DNA from: Pseudomonas azotoformans
GTDB lineage: Bacteria; Pseudomonadota; Gammaproteobacteria; Pseudomonadales; Pseudomonadaceae
Direction of reading: 5' to 3'
NCBI RefSeq assembly: GCF_900103345.1
Contig: NZ_LT629702.1
Span: forward strand, 1,054,001 to 1,118,000
DNA length: 64,000 nt
Shown: positions 52,905-61,659 of the stretch, one piece after another
Position numbering within the stretch: position 1 is the stretch's first letter
How the letters are laid out: each line of letters begins with the position of its first letter
The notes under the pieces: model-generated
Told to the model about the DNA's origin: nothing
The model's input: only the letters and a program-made list of their open reading frames with translations
Database searches by the model: none
Program-made: the position numbers and the translations under genes

Positions 52905-53854
52905 TGGCTGCCTCCGCCGAGACTGCGCAGGGTGATGCGCGGGTTGAGCCAGGTGTAGGCCAGGTCAGAAAAGATTTTGCTGACGCCCACCACCACGCCG
53001 CTGATCATCGCGCAGGCTTCGATCAGGTAGACGTCATGGTTCAGCGACGCGGTGTAGAGCAGCGAGCCGAAGCCCTTGTAGGCGAAAAACACCTCCACCA
53101 CGATCACGTTCGACAGCAACCACGGGATGTACAGCATGATCACCGTGACCGGCGCGATCAGCACATTGCGCAGGGCATGGCGCAACACGATGCGCGTGGT
53201 CGACGCACCCTTGAGCCGTGCGGTGCGGATGTACGGCGCCTGCATCACCTCGACCATCGAGGCGCGGGTGATGCGCGCCAGGTAGCCGATGCCGAACAGG
53301 CACAGCACCATCAGCGGCAGCAGCAGTTCCACCACGCTGAAACCGTCGCTCATGCTGCTCACGCCCGGCAGCCAGTTAAGCCAGAACACAAAGATCGCCG
53401 AGACGAACACCGCGCTGGCGAAGTCCGGAATCGAGGTGGTGACGATCGACAGGAATGACACCAATCGGTCGACCCACGAACCCTGGCGGATCCCGGCGAA
53501 GATGCCCAGGGTCAGCGCCACCGGCACCATCACCAACAAGGCCAGCCCGGCCAGGGTCAGGGTTTGCCACAGGTTGGGCAGCAACAGCTTGAGCACCGGC
53601 TCGCGGAAGTACACCGAGGTGCCCCAGTCGCCGCTGACGAAGTCCTTGAGCCACACCAGGTAGCGCCACACAAAGGGTTGGTTGTAGCCGTGTTCCAGCA
53701 GCCACGCCGCGCGCTGGTCGGCGGCGGAGTAGGGGCCGAGGACGTTGATTGCCACGTCCTCGATGTTCAGTTCCAGGGCCAGGAACACGATCAGCGACAC
53801 CGACAGCAGCGTCGCCAGCAGCATCAGCAGTTTGCGCAATAGAAAATGAGCCAT
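52901..53854 (-). CDS. ABC transporter permease (DppB-like)
   Basis: 317 residues. MAHFLLRKLLMLLATLLSVSLIVFLALEL is the first helix, followed by DWGTSVYFREPV, a DppB-type motif, and EAA-like LKGASTTRIVLRHALRNVLIAPVTV. The ATG at 53854 is used; two upstream starts give a shorter spacing to the GGAG site or an unrelated extension. It lies 47 bases after the binding-protein gene. Confidence 0.92.
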   Translation of the reverse strand: MAHFLLRKLLMLLATLLSVSLIVFLALELNIEDVAINVLGPYSAADQRAAWLLEHGYNQPFVWRYLVWLKDFVSGDWGTSVYFREPVLKLLLPNLWQTLTLAGLALLVMVPVALTLGIFAGIRQGSWVDRLVSFLSIVTTSIPDFASAVFVSAIFVFWLNWLPGVSSMSDGFSVVELLLPLMVLCLFGIGYLARITRASMVEVMQAPYIRTARLKGASTTRIVLRHALRNVLIAPVTVIMLYIPWLLSNVIVVEVFFAYKGFGSLLYTASLNHDVYLIEACAMISGVVVGVSKIFSDLAYTWLNPRITLRSLGGGSQ

Positions 53855-53901
53855 CAGGTGCATGCTCCGACGGGTGATGGGAAGGGTGTTGCGCCCGTGA
53901 T

Positions 53902-55545
53902 TCAGGCGCTCAGCCAGACATTGCCCATGGGGTAGAAGTCGGAAGGGTGCACCTGGAAGCCCTGTACCTTTTTGCTCACGGCGGTGAACTTGTCGCCCCA
54001 GAACGGCTGCACGATCACGCACGCGTCCTGCAGGATCTGCTCGACGTTTTGCATGGCCACGGCGCGTTGTTTGGGGTCGATGATGCCCATGGCTTTGTCC
54101 AGGGCGGCATCGAAGGCCGGGTCGCTGTAGTGGCTTTCATTCCAGGCGCCACCGCCGCGATAGGCCAGTTCCAGGGACATCACGCCGAGCGGGCGATGCG
54201 CCCAGTAGGTGAGGCTGAAGGCGGCCTTGTCCCAGATCGGCCAGTACTGCGCGGCGGGCACCACTTTGAGGTTGATGCGGATACCGGCTTCCAGGCAATT
54301 CTGTTGCAGAATCTGCGCGCAGTCCTGCTCATAGCGGCCTTGGGTGTTGCCGACGATCAGATCGATGTCGAGGCCATTGGCAAAGCCGGCTTCGGCCAGG
54401 AGTTTTTTCGCCGCCGCCACATCGCGTTCGCGCTTGGGCAGCGGGAAATATTCGGGATGGGACGGCGCCACATGATGGTCTTCGCCCAGGGTGCCCATGC
54501 CGCGATAGGCGACCTTGAGCATTTGCGCGTTGTCGGCGCAGAGCACCACGGCTTTGCGCACCCGCACATCGGTGAACGGTTGCTGGTCGCAGGCCATACG
54601 CATCACCACGGTCTGCGCGGATTTGCAGCTGAGCAACTGTGCACCGGGCAGGCGCTTGGCCAGGTCCAGTTCGGCCACGGTCACGCGGTACAGCACGTCG
54701 ACTTGCCCGGCTTGCAGGGCGGCGAGGTGGGTGGACACGTCGGTGCCCATGTCGATGTAGCGCAATTCGTCGAGGTTGGCCGGTTTGTCCCAATAGTCGG
54801 CGCGTTTGGCGAAGGTCGCCTGCTTGTTCACCGCAAACGACACCAGCTTGAACGGACCGGTGGCCAGTGGGTTCCTGGCCCAGTCATCGCCCGCCTTGAA
54901 GCTGCGGTGCACGATGGCGCAGGTGAAGGCGTTGAGCATTTCCGGAATGGCCAGGATCGGTCGCTTGAGGTGCAGGCGGAACTGGTAGTCGCTGACTTTT
55001 TCGAAGGCCTTGATGTCCTGGAACGCGGTGCGGTTGACCGACTTGGAGTCGGCGGCGATCCAGCGTTGGATATTGTGCTGCACGTCGTCGACGTTGAACC
55101 CGTCACCGTTGCTCCACTTCACGTCCTGGCGCAGGTTGAAGGTCCAGGTGGTGAGGTCGTCGGAGGGGCTCCAGCTTTCGGCCAGGTACGGGTGGGTGAT
55201 GTTGTCGGCGTCGACCCAGGTCAGGTATTCCAGAGAGTTGCGCAACAGGTTCGAGGCTTCGATCCAGGTAATCAGCATCGGGTCCTGGATTTCCTGGATG
55301 GCGCAGGCAAACCGCAGGCTGCCACCTTGACGGGCGGGCGTGCCGTCGGAAGCCTGAGCGTCGTTGCCCAGCAGGGCCGAGCCGATGAAGCTGGAGGCAC
55401 TGGCCACTGTGATGCCGAGCAGGGCGGCGGTGCGCAGGAATTGGCGGCGGTTGATCTCGCCGCGTTGCACTTGGTTGCACAGTGCGTCGACGGCGGGGTG
55501 CGGCGCGTTACCGTCCAGGGTCGCTAGAACGTTGGAGTCGGACAT
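53902..55545 (-). CDS. ABC transporter substrate-binding protein (family 5), Tat-type leader
   Basis: 547 residues. The leader has twin arginines at 33-34 (INRRQFLRTAALLGITVASASS), so it is probably exported folded by the Tat pathway rather than Sec, unusual among Dpp-like binding proteins. The mature part is SBP family 5: FNLRQDVKWSNGDGFNVDDV, NPLATGPFKLVSF, YIDMGTDVSTHLAALQAGQVDV, DVRVRKAVVLCADNAQM. Such proteins bind peptides, opines, nickel chelates or glycosides; the ligand here is unknown. Divergent from a LysR gene. Confidence 0.92.
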   Translation of the reverse strand: MSDSNVLATLDGNAPHPAVDALCNQVQRGEINRRQFLRTAALLGITVASASSFIGSALLGNDAQASDGTPARQGGSLRFACAIQEIQDPMLITWIEASNLLRNSLEYLTWVDADNITHPYLAESWSPSDDLTTWTFNLRQDVKWSNGDGFNVDDVQHNIQRWIAADSKSVNRTAFQDIKAFEKVSDYQFRLHLKRPILAIPEMLNAFTCAIVHRSFKAGDDWARNPLATGPFKLVSFAVNKQATFAKRADYWDKPANLDELRYIDMGTDVSTHLAALQAGQVDVLYRVTVAELDLAKRLPGAQLLSCKSAQTVVMRMACDQQPFTDVRVRKAVVLCADNAQMLKVAYRGMGTLGEDHHVAPSHPEYFPLPKRERDVAAAKKLLAEAGFANGLDIDLIVGNTQGRYEQDCAQILQQNCLEAGIRINLKVVPAAQYWPIWDKAAFSLTYWAHRPLGVMSLELAYRGGGAWNESHYSDPAFDAALDKAMGIIDPKQRAVAMQNVEQILQDACVIVQPFWGDKFTAVSKKVQGFQVHPSDFYPMGNVWLSA

Positions 55546-55717
55546 GGGGCTGCTCTCATGTTGTTTTTATTAGAGATGCCCGCAGTTTTGTCATCCGCGC
55601 AAAGATCGACAAACGATTAAATCAGCGGTTAAACGTGCGTTAAATGCATGTTAGTCCGCGCCACGGGTTAAAGGCGTCGAGATAGACGCGCCGGTTGATA
55701 CAAAAAATCATGTTGGC

Positions 55718-55731
55718 TAGGAAATTTCCTA
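55718..55731. promoter_or_regulatory. Perfect 14-bp palindrome, candidate LysR operator
   Basis: TAGGAAATTTCCTA is a perfect palindrome of T-N12-A form, 49 bases before the LysR start and 172 bases before the binding-protein gene start. GcvA-like LysR sites often have this kind of AT-centred dyad. Confidence 0.6.
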
Positions 55732-55780
55732 CGGCTCATGGGATGCTTGGCGTCTCGTCAGTCGTCTTCGAGTGCTCGTC

Positions 55781-56710
55781 ATGAAACGCAAAATGCCCGG
55801 TCTCAATGCCCTCAAGGCGTTCGAAGTAGCCGGCAGTACCGGCAGTTTTACCCGGGCTGCCGAGCTGTTGAACGTGACCCAGAGTGCGGTCAGCCGTCAG
55901 GTTCGGCAGTTGGAAGAACAGTTGGGCGAGCACCTGCTGGAGCGCCGCCACCATCACCTCGAACTGACCAGCGCCGGCCGCGTGTTGCTGCGTGCGCTGC
56001 ACCAATCCTTCGACAAGATCGAGTTGACGGTGCGCAGTATCCAGCAGAAAACCCACTCCAACCGCCTGCACGTCAACGCGCCGCCAACCTTCACCAGCCG
56101 TTGGTTGATGCCGCGCCTGGGGCGCCTGCGCGAAGCCCACCCTGAACTTGAATTGAGCATCACCACGTGCCTGCAGGACAGCCTGGCGCAGACCAGCACC
56201 CTCGATTGCGCGATTCGATTTGGCAATGGTGAGTGGGATGGGTTGGACAGTTCGCTGTTGATCCAGGAGCGGCATATCGCCGTGTGTGCGCCGTCGTTGT
56301 ACGCCCGTGAATGCAGCGATGGTGTCGACCTCAATCGCATGACGTTACTGCATGTGCTGGCCAGTGAGGACCAGCGCTACCTGACGTGGAAACACTGGCT
56401 GGACGCGGCGCGCATCCAGGGCGTGGACACCCAGGGCGGCTATGAGTTCGACCTGCTGGACCTGGCGATCCGCGCCGCTACCGACGGGCTGGGCATCACC
56501 ATTGCCGACTGGCATATGGTGGCGGCGGAGCTGGCATCCGGGCAGTTGACCCAGGTGCTCAATGTGCATGTGGAGGGGCATCAGTCGTATTGGCTGGTGA
56601 CCCGGCCGGAGCAGACGGACATGCCGCAGTTGCAGGTGTTCAGCCAGTGGTTGCAGGAGGAGATCTGGTTGGCGCAGCGGCAGTTGGAGCCTTCTACGGC
56701 GGTTAGTTGA
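55781..56710 (+). CDS. LysR-family regulator (GcvA-like), ABC operon
   Basis: 309 residues. HTH: LNALKAFEVAGSTGSFTRAAELLNVTQSAVSRQVRQLEEQLGEHLLERRHHHLELTSAGR. Effector domain begins LHVNAPPTFTSRWLMPRLGRLREAHPELELSI, as in GcvA. It is divergent from the ABC binding-protein gene with a perfect palindrome between, so it likely controls the importer. The ATG at 55781 is chosen; a GTG three codons upstream and an ATG four codons downstream are alternatives. Confidence 0.9.
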   Translation: MKRKMPGLNALKAFEVAGSTGSFTRAAELLNVTQSAVSRQVRQLEEQLGEHLLERRHHHLELTSAGRVLLRALHQSFDKIELTVRSIQQKTHSNRLHVNAPPTFTSRWLMPRLGRLREAHPELELSITTCLQDSLAQTSTLDCAIRFGNGEWDGLDSSLLIQERHIAVCAPSLYARECSDGVDLNRMTLLHVLASEDQRYLTWKHWLDAARIQGVDTQGGYEFDLLDLAIRAATDGLGITIADWHMVAAELASGQLTQVLNVHVEGHQSYWLVTRPEQTDMPQLQVFSQWLQEEIWLAQRQLEPSTAVS

Positions 56711-56745
56711 TTGGGAGTACATATCCGTTATTTGGGTAATGGCCG

Positions 56746-56970
56746 CTTATGGTTCCGCCCTTACGGCGGCTCACTTTTGAAAAGCCCAAAAGTAAGCAAA
56801 AGGCTCTTGCCCCAACACTCGGCACCTCGCTCACGCTCGGTGTGCCCGTAATCCGCCAGGGATTTGGGGGGCCGCCGCCACGCGCCATCCATGGCGCGGG
56901 GCGGCTAAACCGGCATCCCTGCCGGTTTACCCCCCAAATCCCTGTCGAATTCCGGCCAGCGTGTTTGACG
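56746..56970. repeat. Multi-hairpin dispersed repeat
   Basis: About 225 bases built of nested palindromes: CCGCC/GGCGG, the outer pair CAGGGATTTGGGGGG (56857-56871) and CCCCCCAAATCCCTG (56930-56944), and inside it CGCGCCAT/ATGGCGCG (56881-56898) and AACCGGCA/TGCCGGTT (56908-56927). The segment TGAAAAGCCCAAAAGTAAGC recurs in repeated elements of P. fluorescens-type genomes, from memory. It is not a REP. No gene in this 437-base gap (56711-57147). Confidence 0.7.
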
Positions 56971-57037
56971 GGGCGCCTAAGATCAAAAGCCAGATCGAGA
57001 TCAAGAGCGACTCGCTTCGCATCGTAGATACGCGGTC

Positions 57038-57124
57038 CTGTAGGAGCCGGCTTGCTGGCGATGGCATCGATTCGGTCTGCCTGATTGCAACGGTGTCTGT
57101 ATCGCCGGCAAGCCGGCTCCTACA
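57038..57124. repeat. REPIN, variant arms
   Basis: Arms CTGTAGGAGCCGGCTTGCTG and CAAGCCGGCTCCTACA, with GGCGATGGCATCG between. Between the dispersed repeat and the histidine kinase stop. Confidence 0.85.
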
Positions 57125-57147
57125 TGGGGTTTTTAACCGGTGCCACG

Positions 57148-58452
57148 TCACAACTTGATCTTGATCTGTGCGCACAATCCGCCTTCTGCGCGGTTGCTCA
57201 AGGTCAGGGAGCCTCCGATGGCCACGGCCAGTTGTTGCGCAATCGCCAGCCCCAGGCCGGTGCCGCCGGTGCCGCGGTTGCGTGAGCTTTCCACGCGGTA
57301 GAACGGCTGCATCACCTGCACCAGCTCGTCCTCGGCAATGCCTGGGCCGTTGTCCAGCACCTTGATCGACAGCTCGCCATCGGCCGTCGACCCGACTTCC
57401 AGCTGCGCGGCGCCGGCGAACTTGAGGGCGTTGTCCACCAGGTTCACCAGCACCCGGCGCAGGGCGTGGGGGCGCGTGTCGAGTACGACCGCGCTTTTGC
57501 CGCTGAGGCTCACCTGTTTGTGCATGTCCTGGTAGTCGAACACCAGGCTGTCAAGGAAGGCGTCGAGGTTGATGCGGTGGCTGGCTTCGGTGGCGCCGTG
57601 GACGCTGCGGGCATAGGCCACACCTTCGCGCACCAGGTGTTCCATCTCGCCCAGATCGCTCCAGAGTTTGTCGCGTTCGGCACAATCCTCCATGAATTCG
57701 GCGCGCAGTTTCATGCGGGTGATCGGGGTTTGCAGATCATGGGAAATCGCCGCGAGGATCTGCATGCGTTCCTTGAGGTATTCGGCGATACGCTGTTGCA
57801 TGGCGTTGAACGCGACCGCAGCGTGGGCCACTTCGGTGGGGCCTGTTTCGTCCAGCGGCGTGGGATGGGCGTTGGGGTCGAGGGTTTCCACGGCGCGCGC
57901 CAGGCGGGTCAGCGGGCGGATGGCCAGGCGCACGGCAAACCAGGTGCAGCCCAGCAGCAGCGCCAGTTGCAGCACCAGCACCACCGGCAGCCAGTACGCC
58001 ACGGGCAGCATGGAGGGGCGCACGTCGAGGGTGATCGGGTTGCCGTCGGCCAGTGTCAGGTGGGCCTGGAAGTGTTTCTGCATCCCGGGGATGTCGCGGA
58101 AGGTCAGCGCGTAGTGTTCACCCAATGCATCGGCAATCGAGGTAGCGGCCATGGGCACGTCGTCGCTGCGCATCGGCTCGCCGGTTTCCCCGGCGTTGAG
58201 CAGGTAGCGGTAGTTTTGCCGATCCAGGCGCGGCAGCCAGCTGGCGCGCTCGTTGGCGGGCAGCCGGTCGAGGATCGCCACCGAGGTGGCCACGTCGTTT
58301 TCCAGGTTGCCCAGCATGACGGTGCGCGCGCTGATGTAGCGCTCATAGAACTGCGCACTGAAGGACAAGCCATGGGCGCACACCAGGCTGATCAGGAAGA
58401 TCAGCGACAACTGTGACGCCAGGGTACGCGGCCAGCCAAACCTTAAGGTCAT
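57148..58452 (-). CDS. Membrane sensor histidine kinase (EnvZ-type)
   Basis: 434 residues. TM1 is residues ~12-30, a periplasmic sensing domain spans ~31-150, TM2 ~151-172, then a HAMP region. The H-box AAISHDLQTPITRMKLRAE carries His238. ATPase motifs: NLVDNALKF, DNGPGI, GTGLGLAIA. The final motif GGSLTLSNRAEGGLCAQI is typical. It pairs with the response regulator whose stop overlaps its start by 4 bases. Signal unknown. Confidence 0.93.
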   Translation of the reverse strand: MTLRFGWPRTLASQLSLIFLISLVCAHGLSFSAQFYERYISARTVMLGNLENDVATSVAILDRLPANERASWLPRLDRQNYRYLLNAGETGEPMRSDDVPMAATSIADALGEHYALTFRDIPGMQKHFQAHLTLADGNPITLDVRPSMLPVAYWLPVVLVLQLALLLGCTWFAVRLAIRPLTRLARAVETLDPNAHPTPLDETGPTEVAHAAVAFNAMQQRIAEYLKERMQILAAISHDLQTPITRMKLRAEFMEDCAERDKLWSDLGEMEHLVREGVAYARSVHGATEASHRINLDAFLDSLVFDYQDMHKQVSLSGKSAVVLDTRPHALRRVLVNLVDNALKFAGAAQLEVGSTADGELSIKVLDNGPGIAEDELVQVMQPFYRVESSRNRGTGGTGLGLAIAQQLAVAIGGSLTLSNRAEGGLCAQIKIKL

Positions 58453-59189
58453 TGCTCGGCCCCGAGGATTTCCACCGGCAGGGAGAACACGTAGCCCTCG
58501 CTGCGCACGGTCTTGATGTAGGCCGGTTCGCGGGCGTCGTCCAGCAGGCGTTGGCGCAGGCGGCTCACCAGCAGGTCGATGGAACGGTCGAACAGATCGG
58601 CGTCGCGGCCCTGGGTCAGGTTGAGCAACTGGTCGCGGTTGAGCACGCGTTGGGGGTGATCGAGGAACACCCGCAGCAGGCGGTATTCGGCGCCGCTCAG
58701 GGCGACCAGGGTGTCGTCTTCGTCGAGCAGGTGGCGGGCGGTGGTGTCCAGGCGCCAGCGGCCGAAGCGGATCAGCCGCCCGGTTTCGCTGACCACCAGG
58801 TTCGGCGGCAGCATTCGTGTGCGGCGCAGCACCGCGTTGATGCGCGCCAGCAGCTCACGGGCGGCGAACGGTTTGACCAGGTAATCGTCCGCGCCCATTT
58901 CCAGGCCGATGATGCGGTCGGTTTCATCGTTGCGTGCGGTCAGCATCAACACCGGCGTGGCTTTGTGCTTGCCCACCCGCAGCTCGCGGCACAGCTGCAA
59001 ACCGTCGTCGCCGGGCATCATGATGTCCAGCACGATCAGGTCCACCGGGGTGGTGTCGAGGAAGCTGCGCATCTGGCGGCCGTCGGCGACCACCGTGGTA
59101 CGCATGCCGTTCTTTTTCAGGTAGTTGCCCACCAGTTCGCGGATCTCCCGGTCGTCATCGACGATCAGGATGTGATCGACATGATCCAT
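58449..59189 (-). CDS. OmpR-family response regulator
   Basis: 246 residues. Receiver: DHILIVDDDREIRE, phosphorylated Asp55 in DLIVLDIMMPGDDG, MLTARNDETD and the conserved Lys in DDYLVKPF. C-terminal winged helix: LSGAEYRLLRVFLDHPQRVLNRDQLL and RDADLFDRSIDLLVSRLRQRL ... IKTVRSEGYVF. Precedes and overlaps the sensor kinase gene, forming a two-component operon. The target genes are not visible. Confidence 0.95.
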   Translation of the reverse strand: MDHVDHILIVDDDREIRELVGNYLKKNGMRTTVVADGRQMRSFLDTTPVDLIVLDIMMPGDDGLQLCRELRVGKHKATPVLMLTARNDETDRIIGLEMGADDYLVKPFAARELLARINAVLRRTRMLPPNLVVSETGRLIRFGRWRLDTTARHLLDEDDTLVALSGAEYRLLRVFLDHPQRVLNRDQLLNLTQGRDADLFDRSIDLLVSRLRQRLLDDAREPAYIKTVRSEGYVFSLPVEILGAEQ

Positions 59190-59328
59190 GCTGCCTTCCT
59201 CGTTAAATGCTCGTTGGAGCGCAGTCTAGCCATTGGCGACGGCCTTGCCTTGTGCCCTTTGTATTGCAGTGTATCTGGCGATAAGGAGATACACGACGAG
59301 GCAAAAATACTGGCACGAACGCCTAACC

Positions 59329-59430
59329 CTGTAGGAGCGAGCTTGCTCGCGAAGACCTCATAGGCACTGCGGACATCCAGCCTTAACGCGTTATTGTTGT
59401 GTTTATTCGCGAGCAAGCTCGCTCCTACAG
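59329..59430. repeat. REPIN type A, overlapping the 3' end of a MocR gene
   Basis: 102 bases, arms GTAGGAGCGAGCTTGCTCGC and GCGAGCAAGCTCGCTCCTAC. Its right arm provides the last codons and the TAA stop of the MocR gene at 59403. Confidence 0.92.
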
Positions 59431-60830
59431 GTGGCGGATCTGCTCAGGGCTTCAAACACCTGCTGCACCTGGGGATCATCGCTGTGGGCCACGTTGAAAC
59501 GCATGGCGTCACGGTGTGTCGCGTCGTAGCCAAACAGTGTGCTGGGCGCCAGCACCATGCCCTGTTTCAAGCCTTCCTGGGCCAGCTGTTCACCGTTCAC
59601 GCCGGGCGGCAGGTGCGCCCAGATAAACATTCCGCCTTCATAGCCCATCGGCAGTTCGCAGCCACAACGTTTGAGCCATTGCTCGACCCGTCCGCCGGCT
59701 TCCATCAAGCGCTGCACCATACGCTTGCGGTGCTTGGCGTAGCTGCCTTCGCTGAGCATGCGGTACACGATCTGCTCGAACAGTTCGGAGGTGACACCGC
59801 CGCTCATCAGTTTCATGTTGGTCAGGTTCGCCGCCAGTTGCGGCGCTGCCACCACGAAGCTGACGCGGGCGTTGGCGCTCAGGCTCTTGGAGAAGCCCGA
59901 CAGGTAAGTGACCTGGTCCAGTCCGGCGAGGGCTGCCAGGCGCGGCGGTGGGTTGGGGTGCAGGTCGCCGTAGAGGTCGTCTTCGACGATATGGCAAGCG
60001 TACTGTTGGGTCAGTTGCAGCAGGCGAAAGGCCTGGCCGGGGCTGAAGGTATGACCGGTCGGGTTTTGCAGCACGCTGGTGGTCAGGTACAGGCTGGGAC
60101 GATGTTCTGCCAGTAGTTGTTCGAGGGCCGCGAAGTCAAAACCGTCGGGACGGCGCTGGATCGTTACCACCTTGACCCCATGCAGCGCCAGGTTGGCGTG
60201 GAAGTTGAAGTAGCACGGCGTGTCCAGCAGCACGGTGTCGCCGGGGCGTGCGAGCAGGCGCATGAGCATGTCCAGGCCTTGCACGGTGTTGGGGGTGGTG
60301 ATGATCTGTTCCACCGAGACCGACAAACCTTCGCCGTGCAGTTTCTGTTGCAGCGCCTGGCGCAACGGCAGCAGCCCGGCCGGCGTACCCATCCCGGCGA
60401 TACGTAACGAAGGCGCACGCACCACGCTGCGCATGGCTTGGCGGATCGCTTCGCTGTCCAGCCAGGCCTCGGGCAAGTGACCGCCGCCGGGGCGCAGGTC
60501 GCCGTAGACCGTGGCCAGGGGGCGGCGCAAGACGCTCAACAGGTCCTGGGGCAGCAACTCGACCCACGCGGCCAGGGCCGGCCGGACGCTGTCTGCGGCG
60601 ACGAAATAGCCGCGGCCTTGGCTGGAGGTGAGCAGGTTGCGCCCGCGCAGACGGTCGAGGGCTTCGTTGAGGGTGAACTTGCTCACGCCCAGGGTCTGGG
60701 TCAGTTCGCGCACCGAGGGCAACTTGCTGCCGGGTGCCCATTCGCCGTTTTCGATGGCCTGGCTGAACGCCTCGACGATCTGTTGCACTTTGGGGGTGCC
60801 CTCTACAAAGGCGATGGCCGATACGAACAT
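59403..60830 (-). CDS. MocR-family regulator with REP-encoded C-terminus
   Basis: 475 residues. GntR HTH (VQQIVEAFSQAIENGEWAPGSKLPSVRELTQTLGVSKFTLNEALDRLRGRNLL) then an aminotransferase-like domain: TPNTVQGLDMLMRLLARPGD, LQNPTGHTFSP, VEDDLYGDLHP, and PLP-Lys region YLSGFSKSLSANARVSFV. It is divergent from a LysE-type exporter, suggesting regulation of amino-acid export. The last ~9 residues (CRSELARE and stop) are encoded by the right arm of a REPIN; the domain proper ends at FEALSR. Confidence 0.9.
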   Translation of the reverse strand: MFVSAIAFVEGTPKVQQIVEAFSQAIENGEWAPGSKLPSVRELTQTLGVSKFTLNEALDRLRGRNLLTSSQGRGYFVAADSVRPALAAWVELLPQDLLSVLRRPLATVYGDLRPGGGHLPEAWLDSEAIRQAMRSVVRAPSLRIAGMGTPAGLLPLRQALQQKLHGEGLSVSVEQIITTPNTVQGLDMLMRLLARPGDTVLLDTPCYFNFHANLALHGVKVVTIQRRPDGFDFAALEQLLAEHRPSLYLTTSVLQNPTGHTFSPGQAFRLLQLTQQYACHIVEDDLYGDLHPNPPPRLAALAGLDQVTYLSGFSKSLSANARVSFVVAAPQLAANLTNMKLMSGGVTSELFEQIVYRMLSEGSYAKHRKRMVQRLMEAGGRVEQWLKRCGCELPMGYEGGMFIWAHLPPGVNGEQLAQEGLKQGMVLAPSTLFGYDATHRDAMRFNVAHSDDPQVQQVFEALSRSATCRSELARE

Positions 60831-60848
60831 GCAGCTTCCTTATCTTTG

Positions 60849-60867
60849 CCGGTGATTTTACCGGTGA
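60849..60867. promoter_or_regulatory. Repeated CCGGTGA motif in MocR/LysE intergenic region
   Basis: CCGGTGA occurs at 60849-60855 and 60861-60867 as direct repeats 12 bases apart, and the outer pieces also make CCGGT-N6-ACCGG. MocR proteins often bind direct repeats in divergent intergenic regions. Confidence 0.4.
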
Positions 60868-60953
60868 AGTTCGGGCGGATTAGGCCTCACTTTACCTGCT
60901 TTGCGCAACGCCGACTGCCTAGACTGCGCGCTCTATTCCTCAGGTCTGTGGCC

Positions 60954-61586
60954 ATGACAAGCGTGTTGACCCTTTCTTCGTTTCTGTACTTCCTGCTGTT
61001 TTGCGCCACCATCACCTTCAGCCCCGGGCCTATGACCCTGCTGCTGTTGAGTCTGGGCCTGCGCGACGGCCTGCGCCGTTCGATCCCGGCGCAGATCGGC
61101 GCCAGTGTGTCGTACCTGATTTCGATCCTGATCTTTGCTGTGGGCTTCTCGGAGTTGATCAAGGGCAACCTGGCCATCACCCAGGGCATCCAGCTGGTCG
61201 GCGTCGCCTATATCCTTTACCTGGCCTACAAACAGTGGACCAGCAGCGGCCTGGCGCTGGACCGTGCCGGTGCGGTGGAGGGTGCGCGCAGCCTGTTCGG
61301 CAAGGGTTTGCTCACCGGGTTTTCCAACCCCAAGGCCATCATCCTGTTCAGTGCGGTGTTCCCGCAGTTCGCCGGCGTCGGGGGGCACAGTTCGGCGGTG
61401 GACATTGGTATTCTCGGGCTGACGTTCCTGTTGCTGCAATTCGCCAGCGGCTGCCTGTATTGCTACTTCGGCCAGCGCATCAAGCATGTATTGGAAAACC
61501 CCAGGCGGCGTGTGCTGCTGCAACGCATCACGGCTGTTTTGCTGTTGGGCGTGGCGTTGATGCTGGCGCGGGGCTTTGCCCACTGA
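60954..61586 (+). CDS. LysE/RhtB-family amino-acid exporter
   Basis: 210 residues, about six helices. Family motifs: FCATITFSPGPMTLLLLSLGLRDGLRRSIPAQIGASVSY and GKGLLTGFSNPKAIILFSAVFPQF. Export substrate is an amino acid or homoserine-like compound, not predictable. I take ATG 60954 (MTSVLTLSS); the open frame upstream overlaps the MocR gene antisense. Divergent from the MocR regulator that probably controls it. Confidence 0.92.
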   Translation: MTSVLTLSSFLYFLLFCATITFSPGPMTLLLLSLGLRDGLRRSIPAQIGASVSYLISILIFAVGFSELIKGNLAITQGIQLVGVAYILYLAYKQWTSSGLALDRAGAVEGARSLFGKGLLTGFSNPKAIILFSAVFPQFAGVGGHSSAVDIGILGLTFLLLQFASGCLYCYFGQRIKHVLENPRRRVLLQRITAVLLLGVALMLARGFAH

Positions 61587-61659
61587 GCTTATGAGTGGTA
61601 GTGGCGAATTGCCGGTGCCCTGATAGACTCCTGGCATTCACTCAGGATTTCACCCCGCC

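Noticed and set aside
53947..55527. Plus-strand open frame of 526 residues antisense to the ABC binding protein
   Set aside because: Shadow frame rich in His, Gly, Val; no recognisable domain, and the binding-protein gene is clear.
57466..58416. Plus-strand open frame antisense to the sensor kinase
   Set aside because: No motifs and antisense-type composition; the kinase H-box and ATPase motifs are clear on the other strand.
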